In this document: one piece after another, positions 45,358 through 53,851 of the stretch
Layout: each line of letters starts with the position of its first letter
Numbering within the stretch: the first letter of the stretch is position 1
Assembly: GCA_002343325.1 (NCBI GenBank)
Contig: DDSG01000075.1
Span: 43,521-107,520, forward strand
Source of the DNA: Phycisphaerales bacterium UBA2396
GTDB taxonomy: Bacteria; Planctomycetota; Phycisphaerae; Phycisphaerales; UBA1924
Reading direction: 5' to 3'
Length of the DNA: 64,000 nt
Translations under genes and position numbers: made by a program
Notes under the pieces: model-generated
Seen by the model: the letters and a program-made list of their open reading frames with translations, nothing else
The model's database searches: none
Told to the model about the DNA's origin: nothing

Positions 45358-45870
45358 ATGCCAACGCCAGAGGAGCCCAAACTCATCATCGACTCCGACT
45401 GGAAGGCGCAGGCTCAGGCCGAGAAGGAACGCCTCGCCGCGTCCGCCAAGCCCAAAGCCGCCGAAGCCGCCGCCCCGGGGCAGCCCGCCAAAGAAAGCCC
45501 CGCCGGCGAAGCCATTGGCTTCCAAGACCTCGTCAGCCTCCTCGTCACCCAGGCCCTCACCTACATGGGTGCCTATCCAGACCCCAGAACGGGGAAGGCC
45601 GTCCTCGCCCCCGAGTACGCAAAGTTGTACATTGACCTGCTCGGCGTCGTCGAAGACAAAACCAAGGGCAACCTGAACGAGCAGGAGCAGGCCCTCATCA
45701 CCCGCTCGGTCTCCGAACTCCGATTGGAGTTCGTCGAGCTCGTCAAGGCGATCGACAAGGCCGTCGCCGAGGGCAAGATCAAGCCCAATACTGGTGGACC
45801 GGGTGGCGCTCCGGGGTTGGCAATCCCTGATATGGGTGGTTTTGGTCCCGGCGGTGTGGTCGGCGGATGA
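45358..45870 (+). CDS. DUF1844 family protein
   Basis: A 170-aa protein with a short N-terminal segment (EEPKLIIDSDWKAQAQAEKERLA), a Pro/Ala-rich linker, then the DUF1844 core: FQDLVSLLVTQALTYMGAYPDP, LYIDLLGVVEDKTKGNLNEQEQ and ELRLEFVELVKAIDK. The C-terminus is Gly-rich (GGPGGAPGLAIPDMGGFGPGG). The function of the family is unknown. The ATG at 45358 is preferred over upstream codons because the conserved IIDSDW region follows it directly. It precedes sdhC by 59 bases. Confidence 0.88.
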   Translation: MPTPEEPKLIIDSDWKAQAQAEKERLAASAKPKAAEAAAPGQPAKESPAGEAIGFQDLVSLLVTQALTYMGAYPDPRTGKAVLAPEYAKLYIDLLGVVEDKTKGNLNEQEQALITRSVSELRLEFVELVKAIDKAVAEGKIKPNTGGPGGAPGLAIPDMGGFGPGGVVGG

Positions 45871-45929
45871 CGCATCGATTAGGTGGGACGTATCGAACTT
45901 TCAATCGCGACTGAAACAAGGATTCCATC

Positions 45930-46763
45930 GTGGCGAGTCAGTCCTTTCTCGATCGGCACCACTTCCTGCTTCGGCGGCTCCATTCGCTGACGGGCATCGT
46001 TCCCATCGGCGTCTTCCTCATCGCCCATCTCACCACCAACTCGTCCCTCCTCTGGGGCAAGGCCGGGCTCCGCGGCACGGGTGACCACTACTCATTTGGC
46101 AAAGACGGCGTCACCCTCCTCGAGGGCGGCGTCGCCTACTTCCAAAAGGAAGTCACCTGGATCAACGAGCAGGTTCCGCATCTGCTCCTCATCGAACTGA
46201 CGCTCTGGCTCTCCATCGCCTTCCATGCCGTGCTCGGCGTCATCTACGCCCGCACCGGCCGCGCCAACACGAGCCGCTACGAGTATCAGAGCAACTGGCG
46301 TTATCGCCTCCAGCGACTCAGCGGCTACCTCGGCATCCTCTTCATCTTCTACCACGTCGCCACGCTCCGTTGGGGCTGGACGTTCCTCGTCCCCGGCGGC
46401 ACAGCCTGGTCGCACGATTTCGCCGCCAGCACACTCGCCGCCGCCATTCGAGGCAGCGAGACCGGCTTTACCGCCGCCGGCTTTGCCGTGGCTTTGCTCT
46501 ACTTCCTTGGCGTCACCCTGCTCGTCTTCCACTTCGCCAACGGGCTGTGGACCGCCGCGATCACCTGGGGTCTCACCATCAGCCAGCGTGCTCAGGAGCG
46601 CTGGGGCTACGCGTGCTTTGCGCTCGGCGCGGGTCTCATGGTCATGGGCTGGGCCTCGTTGCTCGGCGCGGTCATGATCGACCCCGCCAAGGCGCGGGCG
46701 GTCGAACAGTCCATTCAGGAAGGCAAAGTCGGCGAGTCGTTGGCGGGCCAGGCGGATCGTTGA
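45930..46763 (+). CDS. sdhC: Succinate dehydrogenase cytochrome b subunit
   Basis: A 277-aa membrane anchor of the B-type succinate:quinone oxidoreductase (one large cytochrome b subunit with five helices). It starts at a GTG with AAGGA 7 nt upstream. Helices include LHSLTGIVPIGVFLIAHLTTN, LTLWLSIAFHAVLGVIYARTG and LGILFIFYHVATL, with candidate heme-binding His at the helix positions. It carries electrons from SdhB to the quinone pool. The operon order is sdhC, sdhA, sdhB, as in Bacillus and epsilonproteobacteria. Confidence 0.93.
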   Translation: MASQSFLDRHHFLLRRLHSLTGIVPIGVFLIAHLTTNSSLLWGKAGLRGTGDHYSFGKDGVTLLEGGVAYFQKEVTWINEQVPHLLLIELTLWLSIAFHAVLGVIYARTGRANTSRYEYQSNWRYRLQRLSGYLGILFIFYHVATLRWGWTFLVPGGTAWSHDFAASTLAAAIRGSETGFTAAGFAVALLYFLGVTLLVFHFANGLWTAAITWGLTISQRAQERWGYACFALGAGLMVMGWASLLGAVMIDPAKARAVEQSIQEGKVGESLAGQADR

Positions 46764-46799
46764 ACCGTGGTGCCGCGTTCGGCACGGGAGATCGGACAG

Positions 46800-48752
46800 A
46801 TGGCGCAGCAGCGTGTGATCATCGTGGGCGGGGGCTTGGCCGGGCTTGCGGGCTCCGTGCGCCTCGCCGAGGCCGGCGTGCACGTCGACCTCTTCTCGCT
46901 CGTTCCCGTCAAACGCTCGCACTCCGTGTGCGCACAGGGCGGGATCAACGCCTGCAACGACGTCGCCCGTCAGCAGGGCTATTCCGAGTACGAGCACTTC
47001 GACGAGACGATCTACGGCGGGGACTTCCTCGCCGACCAGCATCCCGTCCTCGAAATGGCCAACTGGGCCCCCAAGATCATCGATCTTCTTGACCGCATGG
47101 GCGTCCCCTTCAACCGCACCAGCGAAGGGTTCCGCGACCTGCGCCTCTTCGGCGGCTCGCTCTTTAAACGCACCCACTTCGCCGGCGCCACCACCGGACA
47201 GCAGCTCATCTACGCCCTCGACGAGCAGGCCCGCCGCTACGAGAGCGAGGGCAAAGTCACCAAGTACGAATACTGGGAGTTCCTCCGCCCCGTCATCGAG
47301 GAAGGTCGATGCGTCGGCATCGTCGCCCAGGACATGCGCACGATGCAGATCCGCGCCTTCCGCGCCGATGCCGTCGTCATGGCCACCGGCGGTTGCGGGC
47401 TCGTCTACGGCAAGAGCACCAACTCCATCATCTGCACCGGCGCCGCCGCCGCCCGATGCTTCAAGGCCGGCGCTTGGTACGGCAACCCCGAGATGATCCA
47501 GGTGCACCCCACCGCGATCCCCGGCGCCGACAAGCTCCGCCTCATGTCCGAATCCGCACGCGGGGAAGGCGGCCGCGTCTGGGTCCCACGCAAACCCGGC
47601 GACTCCCGAGACCCCAAGAACATCCCCGATGCCGAACGCTGGTACTTCCTCGAAGAGAAGTACCCCGCCTACGGCAACATCGTCCCGCGTGACATCGCCA
47701 CCCGTGAAATCTTCGACGTCTGCGTCAACCAGGGGCTCGGCGTCGGCGGCGAGAACAGCGTCTACCTCGACCTCACCCACCGCGATCCCGAATACCTCCA
47801 GCGCAAGCTCGGGGGCATCCTCGAGATCTACGAGAAGTTCGTCGGCGTCGACCCGAAGCGCACCCCGATGAAGATCTTCCCCGCGGTCCACTACAGCATG
47901 GGCGGGCTCTTCACCACCTTCGCCAAAGGCAGGTACAACCCCACGCAGCCCCTCCCCAAGCACAAGTCCGGGTCCGCCGCCCCCCTCGGCGCCGAGGTCG
48001 GGCTCGGCATGGCGATGGGCGAGTTCGCCAACGCCCAGACCAACATCCCCGGGCTCTACGCCTTCGGCGAGGTCAACTTCGCCTACCACGGCGCCAACCG
48101 CTTGGGCGCCAACGCCCTGCTCTCCTGCATCTTCGACGGGCTCTTCTGCGGCGTCTCGGTCGCCAACTACGTCCGCGACGGCGCGCCCAAGGCCCGGCCC
48201 CACGACCAGATTCCCCAGGGCGCTTTCGATCGCGAGGTTGAGATCGAGGCCAGGCGATACAAGGAACTCGCCGCCTCCGCCTCGCGCAGCGGCGACGAGA
48301 AGACCAACCCCTACGCCATCCATCGCGAGCTGGGCAACGAGATGACCGCCGCGTGCACCGTGGTCAAGAGCGAGTCCCGTCTGGTGCAGTGTCTCGAGAA
48401 GATCGCGGAGCTGCGCGAGCGGTTCTCCCGCGTGGCCGTCTCCGACGCCGCCGCCTGGACGAACCAGACGCTGAATTACGCGAGAGCGGTGGGGGACATG
48501 CTGATCGTCGCGGAAGCGATCGCGAAGGGATCGATCGCCCGCAAGGAAAGCCGCGGCGCGCACTACCGCACCGATTACCCCACCCGCGACGACGCGAACT
48601 ACATGAAGACGACCCTCGCCAAGTACGACGAGGGAACCGACAGCGTGACCGTGGAGTTCGCCCCGATCGACGCGAGCCTGATCGCGCCGACCGCCAGAAC
48701 CTACGGCAAGACCGACAAGAAGGACGCCAAGCCCGTCGCGGCCGGCGTGTGA
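46800..48752 (+). CDS. sdhA: Succinate dehydrogenase flavoprotein subunit
   Basis: A 650-aa flavoprotein. The FAD-binding motif is VIIVGGGLAGLAGSVRLAEAG, the FAD-linking region includes SVCAQGGINAC, and catalytic residues lie in HPTAIPGADKLRLMSESARGEGG and HYSMGGLF. The region AFGEVNFAYHGANRLGANALLSC is typical of the B-type Sdh/Frd enzymes. It oxidises succinate to fumarate at the inner membrane. The ATG at 46800 gives the standard N-terminus, and a GTG 11 codons upstream is rejected. SdhC ends 36 bases before it and sdhB begins 57 bases after it. Confidence 0.97.
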   Translation: MAQQRVIIVGGGLAGLAGSVRLAEAGVHVDLFSLVPVKRSHSVCAQGGINACNDVARQQGYSEYEHFDETIYGGDFLADQHPVLEMANWAPKIIDLLDRMGVPFNRTSEGFRDLRLFGGSLFKRTHFAGATTGQQLIYALDEQARRYESEGKVTKYEYWEFLRPVIEEGRCVGIVAQDMRTMQIRAFRADAVVMATGGCGLVYGKSTNSIICTGAAAARCFKAGAWYGNPEMIQVHPTAIPGADKLRLMSESARGEGGRVWVPRKPGDSRDPKNIPDAERWYFLEEKYPAYGNIVPRDIATREIFDVCVNQGLGVGGENSVYLDLTHRDPEYLQRKLGGILEIYEKFVGVDPKRTPMKIFPAVHYSMGGLFTTFAKGRYNPTQPLPKHKSGSAAPLGAEVGLGMAMGEFANAQTNIPGLYAFGEVNFAYHGANRLGANALLSCIFDGLFCGVSVANYVRDGAPKARPHDQIPQGAFDREVEIEARRYKELAASASRSGDEKTNPYAIHRELGNEMTAACTVVKSESRLVQCLEKIAELRERFSRVAVSDAAAWTNQTLNYARAVGDMLIVAEAIAKGSIARKESRGAHYRTDYPTRDDANYMKTTLAKYDEGTDSVTVEFAPIDASLIAPTARTYGKTDKKDAKPVAAGV

Positions 48753-48809
48753 GCAGTGCTTGAATCTCGCCCGGCTTCCGCCGGGCCTGCGGACGGTTGA
48801 GGTGAAACC

Positions 48810-49655
48810 ATGCTGAATTTCTCCCCGAGCGAAGGTTCTGCAGCAGCAGCGGCGGCGCGTCGTGCCTCCGCCAAGCCGGGACGCACCATCCGCGTCTCCG
48901 TCAAGCGGTGCGAAGGACCCGGCCAGGACTCCCGTTGGGAGACCTTCTCCGTCAAGGTCGATCGCGGCGCCAACGTCATCAGCGTCCTTCAGCAGATCGC
49001 CGCCAATCCCGTCACCGTCGAAGGCAAACGCACCACCCCCGTCGTCTGGGACTCGGGCTGCCTCGAAGAAGTCTGCGGCGCCTGCACCATGGTGATCAAC
49101 GGCAAGGTCCGCCAGAGCTGCTCCTGCCTCATGGACGAATACGCCCCGGGAGAGGGCGACGAGATCACCCTCGAACCCATGACCAAGTTCCCCGTCGTCC
49201 GCGATCTCTGGGTTGACCGATCCCGCCTCTTCCACAACCTCGCCCGCGTCAAGGCCTGGGTCCCCATCGACGGTACCTACTACCTCGGCGCCGGCCCGCG
49301 CGAGAAGCCCCAGCAGCAGGAAGTCCGCTACAAGCTGTCCGAGTGCATGTCCTGCGGCTGCTGCCTCGAAGCGTGCCCCCAGTTCAATCTCGAAGAGAAC
49401 CCCGCCGACTGGAACACCGCCTTCATCGGCGCCCACGCCATCAGCCAGGCGCGTCTCTTCAACGAGCACGAGACCGGCAAGGCACTCCGAGACGAACGCC
49501 TCGAAGTGCTCATGGGCCCCGGCGGCGTCAGCGACTGCGGCAACGCCCAGAACTGTGTCAAGGTCTGCCCCAAGCACATCCCGCTGACCGAGTCCATCGC
49601 CTCGGTCGGAAGGGCCGTCACCCTCCACGGCCTGACCCGCTGGTTCAAGGCCTGA
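48810..49655 (+). CDS. sdhB: Succinate dehydrogenase iron-sulfur subunit
   Basis: A 281-aa ferredoxin-like subunit. The [2Fe-2S] centre is in DSGCLEEVCGACTMVINGKVRQSC. The [4Fe-4S] and [3Fe-4S] cysteines lie in CMSCGCCLEACPQ and NAQNCVKVCPKHIPL. A basic, Ala-rich N-terminal extension (about 25 residues) precedes the conserved fold. It relays electrons from SdhA to SdhC. Following the gene there is no strong hairpin with a T-tract. Confidence 0.96.
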   Translation: MLNFSPSEGSAAAAAARRASAKPGRTIRVSVKRCEGPGQDSRWETFSVKVDRGANVISVLQQIAANPVTVEGKRTTPVVWDSGCLEEVCGACTMVINGKVRQSCSCLMDEYAPGEGDEITLEPMTKFPVVRDLWVDRSRLFHNLARVKAWVPIDGTYYLGAGPREKPQQQEVRYKLSECMSCGCCLEACPQFNLEENPADWNTAFIGAHAISQARLFNEHETGKALRDERLEVLMGPGGVSDCGNAQNCVKVCPKHIPLTESIASVGRAVTLHGLTRWFKA

Positions 49656-49764
49656 CATCGCAACTCCCCGCCCTTCGCGCGGCGACGTGCCGCCATCGGA
49701 CGCCGCGCCATCCAGGGCCGCGGGGGTCCACCTCGGCGGCACCGGAGGGCTCACACCTTTTTAG

Positions 49765-49838
49765 GTGTACATTTGTCCTCAAAAAAACTGACAGAAGTGG
49801 CAGAAAGGCCTTGAAGGCCTGTCGTTTTGTTGTACACT
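49765..49838 (+). promoter_or_regulatory. Candidate promoter with GTGTACA inverted repeat before PEP-CTERM-like gene
   Basis: In an A/T-rich island, TTGAAG (49811-49816) and TACACT (49833-49838) are 16 bases apart and form a fair sigma-70 promoter. GTGTACA at 49765-49771 and its complement TGTACAC at 49831-49837 make a spaced 7-bp inverted repeat. The right arm overlaps the -10, so it could be an operator. AGGCC-TTGAA-GGCCT sits between them. Confidence 0.4.
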
Positions 49839-49905
49839 GGGTGCATAGGAACTTGGGTCCGGAGGAGGACCCGAGCGTCTCGGAGAGTTGAAGGGAGCAA
49901 GACAC

Positions 49906-50580
49906 ATGACGAAGATTTGTGGTATCGTTGCCGTTGCTGGTCTCGCGGCTGTCGCGAACGCGCAGTCCGCCCGTCTGGACCTCCAGGTGTCGTCCGACGG
50001 CGGCTCGACGTGGAGCGATGCGGTGAACGTGCTGCCGGGCACCAACGTGCTCGTCCGCGTTCGCGCGACGGTTGAGAACGCGTACGGCTTCGCCGGCGCG
50101 GTCGGTCGCATCACGGGCACGGGTCTGGCCGCTGGCGACAGCGCCTCGATCGGTGGCACGGACGCCCGCGTGGCTCCGTTCAACTTCGGTGCGGCGTCCC
50201 AGGCTGTCTTCGCGACCGCCGGCGCCTTCCGCATCGACGCCTCCAGCGACGCTGCCAACAGCAACGCGGCCGGCATCGCCATCCTCCAGCGTGACCCGGT
50301 CAGCGCTGTCCCCGGCACCTACGCCGACGGCACGCAGGCCCGCACGGTCTACGCCTTCAGCGTCTCCGTGGGCGCCGACGGCTCGATCCGCTCGATCGCT
50401 CTGAACATGGATGACTTCAAGGCCGGCGTCGTCAGCGTCCACGCCGCCGCGAACTCGACCCGCGGCACCAACATCACCGCCTTCACGGTCGATGGCGCCG
50501 CCATCAACGTGATCCCGACTCCCGCCACCCTGGCTCTCATGGGCCTCGGCGGTCTGGTCGCCGGCCGTCGTCGCCGCTAA
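49906..50580 (+). CDS. Secreted PEP-CTERM-like sorting-signal protein
   Basis: A 224-aa protein with a signal peptide (ICGIVAVAGLAAVANAQ), a beta-sandwich-like middle (ARLDLQVSSDGGSTWSDAV, VLVRVRATVENAYGFAGA) and a C-terminal sorting motif: PTPATLALMGLGG, a hydrophobic helix, then GRRRR. This is the PEP-CTERM/exosortase type of planctomycetes, where the tail directs processing at the membrane. Codon use is highly biased, and the protein may be abundant. AAGGGAG is a strong SD. A strong terminator follows. Confidence 0.87.
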   Translation: MTKICGIVAVAGLAAVANAQSARLDLQVSSDGGSTWSDAVNVLPGTNVLVRVRATVENAYGFAGAVGRITGTGLAAGDSASIGGTDARVAPFNFGAASQAVFATAGAFRIDASSDAANSNAAGIAILQRDPVSAVPGTYADGTQARTVYAFSVSVGADGSIRSIALNMDDFKAGVVSVHAAANSTRGTNITAFTVDGAAINVIPTPATLALMGLGGLVAGRRRR

Positions 50581-50652
50581 GCGATGATTGCCCCCTGACT
50601 TCTGGGTTCTCCTCACAAACCCGAGACTGACAGGGATAATCCGGATGATCCT

Positions 50653-50688
50653 CACGACCCGGACGGAAACGTCCGGGTCGTGCTTTTT
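50653..50688 (+). terminator. Strong intrinsic terminator of the PEP-CTERM-like gene
   Basis: A perfect 12-bp stem (CACGACCCGGAC / GTCCGGGTCGTG), GGAAAC loop, then CTTTTT. Confidence 0.9.
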
Positions 50689-51036
50689 CCCCACTCAACC
50701 TCCGCCAGGCCGCCTCCTCCTGCTTCTCGCGTCGCGTCATGTCTCTGCCGCGACATGCAGCTTCCCCGCATCGAGCCGGTCATGCTCCCGCTGTCAGTCG
50801 AGGGACACGGCGGTCGGCCGAGCCGTTCGCCGTAGTCCGGCTCGCCCTTCCACAGCGCACGTACTCCCGAGGCCGATCTGTGCGCTCCGACGGTTTCAGA
50901 CCTCGCGGCCCCGGCCGATCCACGTCCTCCACGCCAGCTCCGACCCGCGGCCCCTTGCGGCACACGAGAGTTCATCCCGCCCGGCACGCGATGGGCAAAG
51001 GGGCTGAGTTCTCTGGGCGATCGGTCCCAAAACGAA

Positions 51037-51067
51037 AAGGGCCCGACCGGACAGGTCGGGCCCTTTG
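51037..51067 (-). terminator. Terminator of the second pseudopilin gene
   Basis: A perfect 13-bp stem (AAAGGGCCCGACC / GGTCGGGCCCTTT) with a GGACA loop. Read on the minus strand it is followed by a T-rich run and lies 22 bases after the stop. It may work in both directions. Confidence 0.85.
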
Positions 51068-51088
51068 TTGCTGATGCTGCGGAGTTGA

Positions 51089-52138
51089 TCAGCGGGTCAT
51101 GCCCGAGCCGGGACGGTAGTTCCAGTCGGGTTGGCCGGCGTTGTTCGACCACCGCTGCATATCGCGGAGCTGCTCGATGCTGAGGTTCTCGACGTGGCCG
51201 TCGGCCATGACCGTGATCGCCTTGTTGAAGTACTTCGGGTACACGTGCCCCCAGTTCATGGAGTTGGCGGTGGGGTCGAACTTGTTGCTGGCGACCCAGG
51301 CCGGCGAGGTGCCGCTGCCGCCCCCGCGACGAGCGTACGGCGAGCGACGCGGAGGCAGAACCTCCCAATAACCGGGGACTTTCTCTGCGCCGGCAGCTTC
51401 GGGGGTCTGGCCCTCGCCCCACGTGATGGAGCCGAACGAGCCGGCGTTCTTGATGTCGCCACCCTGGGCCGTGCAGAAGATCATGAGCTTCTGGGGCAGG
51501 CGGATCTCGTCGAAGCGGGAGACGTAGAACTTACCACCCAGATTGAGCGGGTGTCCTCCGTCGCTATAGGCCCCGCCGTTGGGGAAGGCACCGCGGACGT
51601 AAGAGCCGCCGACGTACACCGAATTGAGGGCGAACGTCGGGTGAAAGGCGACGGCGGCCTGGAACTTGTTCACGTTCTCGTACAGGTTGGTGATGAAGCC
51701 GCCCGAGCCGCCGGAGCCGGAAGGTGACTTATCGCGCTCGAAGAAATCGGTGCGCCAGCGACGGTCGGCCATCATCGCCGAGACCGGGAACTGGGTGGCC
51801 TGGATGAACCGCCAGGCCCAGACCTTGATCACGGAGCCTTCCATGAAGCGGCTGGTCTGGTTGGGGTCGGTGGGCATGAAGTTGACGGTGCCCTGGTGCG
51901 GGTGGGCCCAGGTCCAATGGATGTAGGGGGGGATGAAGGAGTCCTTATAGGTGTTGGCATAAGTCGCCATGCCGTGGAGATTCTCGCGGCCCAGGGCCAT
52001 TTCCTGGAGCTGCTTGGAGATCTTGCGTGCGATGCCCAGACCCGGCACGAGCAGCCCGATGAGCAGCGCGACAATCGCGATGACCACGAGCAATTCAATA
52101 AGCGTAAAGGCGGGCTTGGCGTCCTTGCGTTGAGACAT
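51089..52138 (-). CDS. Prepilin-type N-terminal cleavage/methylation protein
   Basis: A 349-aa pseudopilin-like protein. The N-terminus (KPAFTLIELLVVIAIVALLIGLLVPGLGIAR) has a class III signal with Glu at position 5 after the presumed cleavage. The globular part contains aromatic motifs and, near the end, AITVMADGHVENLSIEQL, the 'DG' element of planctomycete DUF1559-like pseudopilins. An in-frame upstream extension of 67 residues has no signal and is rejected. SD CCGGAGA lies before the ATG, and a good sigma-70 promoter lies upstream. It differs from the 30.5-kb pseudopilin in its soluble part. Confidence 0.9.
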   Translation of the reverse strand: MSQRKDAKPAFTLIELLVVIAIVALLIGLLVPGLGIARKISKQLQEMALGRENLHGMATYANTYKDSFIPPYIHWTWAHPHQGTVNFMPTDPNQTSRFMEGSVIKVWAWRFIQATQFPVSAMMADRRWRTDFFERDKSPSGSGGSGGFITNLYENVNKFQAAVAFHPTFALNSVYVGGSYVRGAFPNGGAYSDGGHPLNLGGKFYVSRFDEIRLPQKLMIFCTAQGGDIKNAGSFGSITWGEGQTPEAAGAEKVPGYWEVLPPRRSPYARRGGGSGTSPAWVASNKFDPTANSMNWGHVYPKYFNKAITVMADGHVENLSIEQLRDMQRWSNNAGQPDWNYRPGSGMTR

Positions 52139-52453
52139 GAACAATCTCCGGTGAAACTCCCCACGAACGAGGCGCGGCAGACCGCCGCTGCGGTTCGCCC
52201 GGGAGCATACAGGTGTTTGGACATCCCGACAAGGGATTTCGGAGGCGGGAATACCAAAACAGGTTGTTTGGAAGGCATGCCGGACGAAGTTGGGTTGCAG
52301 CGTGATGGAGTTTGTGGGATTCTGGTCAGCTCGGGGCACCCGGGGGGAGGTGACCGGTGTATCAGAGGCGTGCGGCCGGCTTGGGTGCCGAGATGGTCGG
52401 GCCGGGCCACGTCATGCCTCATGTGTGTGAAGACTGAGGGAAGGAAGCGAAGA
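52139..52453. other. Divergent intergenic region between pseudopilin and GC-dockerin genes
   Basis: About 315 bases between divergent genes. It holds the sigma-70 promoter of the minus gene (52204-52232). For the plus gene I see an SD (GAAGG) but no convincing promoter. No other gene or RNA was recognised. Confidence 0.6.
52204..52232 (-). promoter_or_regulatory. Sigma-70-type promoter of the second pseudopilin gene
   Basis: On the minus strand TTGTCG is followed by 17 bases and TATGCT. Transcription should begin near 52197, giving a leader of about 60 nt to the ATG at 52138. Unlike the TANNNT-N6 genes, this one has a -35 and an SD. Confidence 0.6.
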
Positions 52454-53788
52454 ATGAGCAAATCGAGCGCGGGATCGGTTCTGGTGGTGATGGCATTGGC
52501 CGGAGCGGTGGCGTTTGCGGCCGGCGGGCCCGACGTGATCGTGGGCGACCTGCACCAAGTCACTCGTTGGGGAACGCTGAACGGGAAGCAGTCGTACTCG
52601 GTCGGCACGGTTTCGTGCAACATCGGGAACCAGAACCTCCTCTGGCAGGCGAACACGAACCGGCATCCGGTCATCGGCCAGAACCTCTACCGCTACAAGA
52701 ACGGCCGCTTTGAGCAGATCGGGCAGAGCTGGCTCAAGCACGGATTCACCGCGCTGACGGAGAACCTGTGCGGGCAGTGCAGCGGGCAGGGCGGATCGGT
52801 CCTGGGTGTCGGCTGTTCCGATCCGTACTCGGCGGGTCTCAACGGCTCGCAGACGGGGCTGGGACCTCGCTACCAGGTGAACCCGTTCACCGGCGTCTTT
52901 CCGTTCCCCGTCACGGGCGTTCCTTCGGCGAACAACCTTTTGGCCCGGCGTCTGGTCGTGAACAACGATGACGTGAACCCCGCGCTCAACGCGGGCGCGA
53001 GGTACTTTGTCGAGGGGCAGTACGTCACACAGGACGATGCTCAGAGCGGCAACGGCGAGAACAACGTGTCGTACCGCGAGACGTTTGTTAGCGGCTCGGG
53101 GACGAATTTCCCGCTGTCGCTTCGGCCTCAGAACCCGACCCGGCGCACACGCACCGCGATCGATGCGTGGAAGGAGTGCGATTCGGGTGTGACGGTCGTG
53201 CCGCTCCGCGTGCAGAACGAAGGCCTCTACATGATCGGGTACCGCGTGACGCAGACCGGCCCGTCCGCGTGGCGGTACGAGTACGCAATCCAGAACATCA
53301 ACTCTGATCGCGCGGTTGGTTCGGTGAGCATGCCCGCGCCCAACTGCGGCTCGGTGTCGAACATCGGCTTTAAGGACATCGATTACCACAGCGGCGAGGT
53401 CTGGGACCCGACCGACTTTGCGATCTCGCAGGACAATGGCATCATCCGCTGGGGCACGACCAAGACGCACGCGCAGGACCCCAACTCCAACGCGCTGCGC
53501 TGGGGCACGATGTATAACTTCTGGTTCGAGAGCAGCCGTGCCCCGCGCCAGGGCTCGATCACGCTCGGGCTCTTCAAGCCCGGCACGCCGGACAGCATCT
53601 CGTTCGTCGGGCTCGTGCCCTCGCTCGCGTCGGACTTTGACAGCGACGGCACGACGGACATGATGGACTATGACGCCTTCGTGACGGCCTTTGAGTCGGG
53701 CTCGGCGAGCGCCGACATCGACGACGACGGCTTCATTGACTGGTTCGACTTTGAGACCTTCGTGGAAGCCTTCGAGCAGGGCTGCTGA
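52454..53788 (+). CDS. Secreted protein with GC-dockerin tail
   Basis: A 444-aa protein with a signal peptide (GSVLVVMALAGAVAFAAGG). The body (about 350 residues) repeats 'RYKNGRFEQIGQSWLKHGF' and other beta-rich parts, and has Cys pairs (LTENLCGQCSG, GVGCSDPYS) suggesting disulfides. It ends with SDFDSDGTTDMMDYDAFVTAF and DIDDDGFIDWFDFETFVEAFEQGC, a divergent copy of the paired calcium-loop module that still ends in Gly-Cys. The body matches a planctomycete secreted family I cannot name. The ATG at 52454 follows a G/A-rich SD. Confidence 0.87.
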   Translation: MSKSSAGSVLVVMALAGAVAFAAGGPDVIVGDLHQVTRWGTLNGKQSYSVGTVSCNIGNQNLLWQANTNRHPVIGQNLYRYKNGRFEQIGQSWLKHGFTALTENLCGQCSGQGGSVLGVGCSDPYSAGLNGSQTGLGPRYQVNPFTGVFPFPVTGVPSANNLLARRLVVNNDDVNPALNAGARYFVEGQYVTQDDAQSGNGENNVSYRETFVSGSGTNFPLSLRPQNPTRRTRTAIDAWKECDSGVTVVPLRVQNEGLYMIGYRVTQTGPSAWRYEYAIQNINSDRAVGSVSMPAPNCGSVSNIGFKDIDYHSGEVWDPTDFAISQDNGIIRWGTTKTHAQDPNSNALRWGTMYNFWFESSRAPRQGSITLGLFKPGTPDSISFVGLVPSLASDFDSDGTTDMMDYDAFVTAFESGSASADIDDDGFIDWFDFETFVEAFEQGC

Positions 53789-53820
53789 GCTCTTCGGCGG
53801 CTTCGCACTGGAACGATGAT

Positions 53821-53847
53821 GGGCGGGCTCCGGAGTGGGGCCCGCCC
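53821..53847. terminator. G/C-rich hairpin between convergent genes
   Basis: GGGCGGGC / GCCCGCCC, an 8-bp stem with an 11-nt loop, then GTTCTCATTTT. It lies between the GC-dockerin gene and the convergent phosphatase gene and probably serves the plus strand. Confidence 0.55.
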
Positions 53848-53851
53848 GTTC

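Larger units (their letters stand above)
50581..51088. other. Non-coding interval of about 500 bases with two terminators
   Basis: Contains the terminator of the PEP-CTERM-like gene at its start and a 13-bp-stem bidirectional terminator at its end. The stretch between (about 50690-51036) has open frames on both strands but no SD, no signal peptide and no known motif. I see no gene or RNA in it. Confidence 0.6.

Noticed and set aside
46092..49754. A 1,220-codon open frame on the minus strand antisense to sdhCAB
   Set aside because: It lies opposite three well-supported sdh genes, has a low-complexity Gly/Glu/Ala/Val composition and no domain. It results from high GC at third positions.
50690..51036. 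Possible small genes or ncRNA in the long gap after the PEP-CTERM-like gene
   Set aside because: Open frames exist on both strands but lack SD, signal or motif. Only weak local inverted repeats are present.
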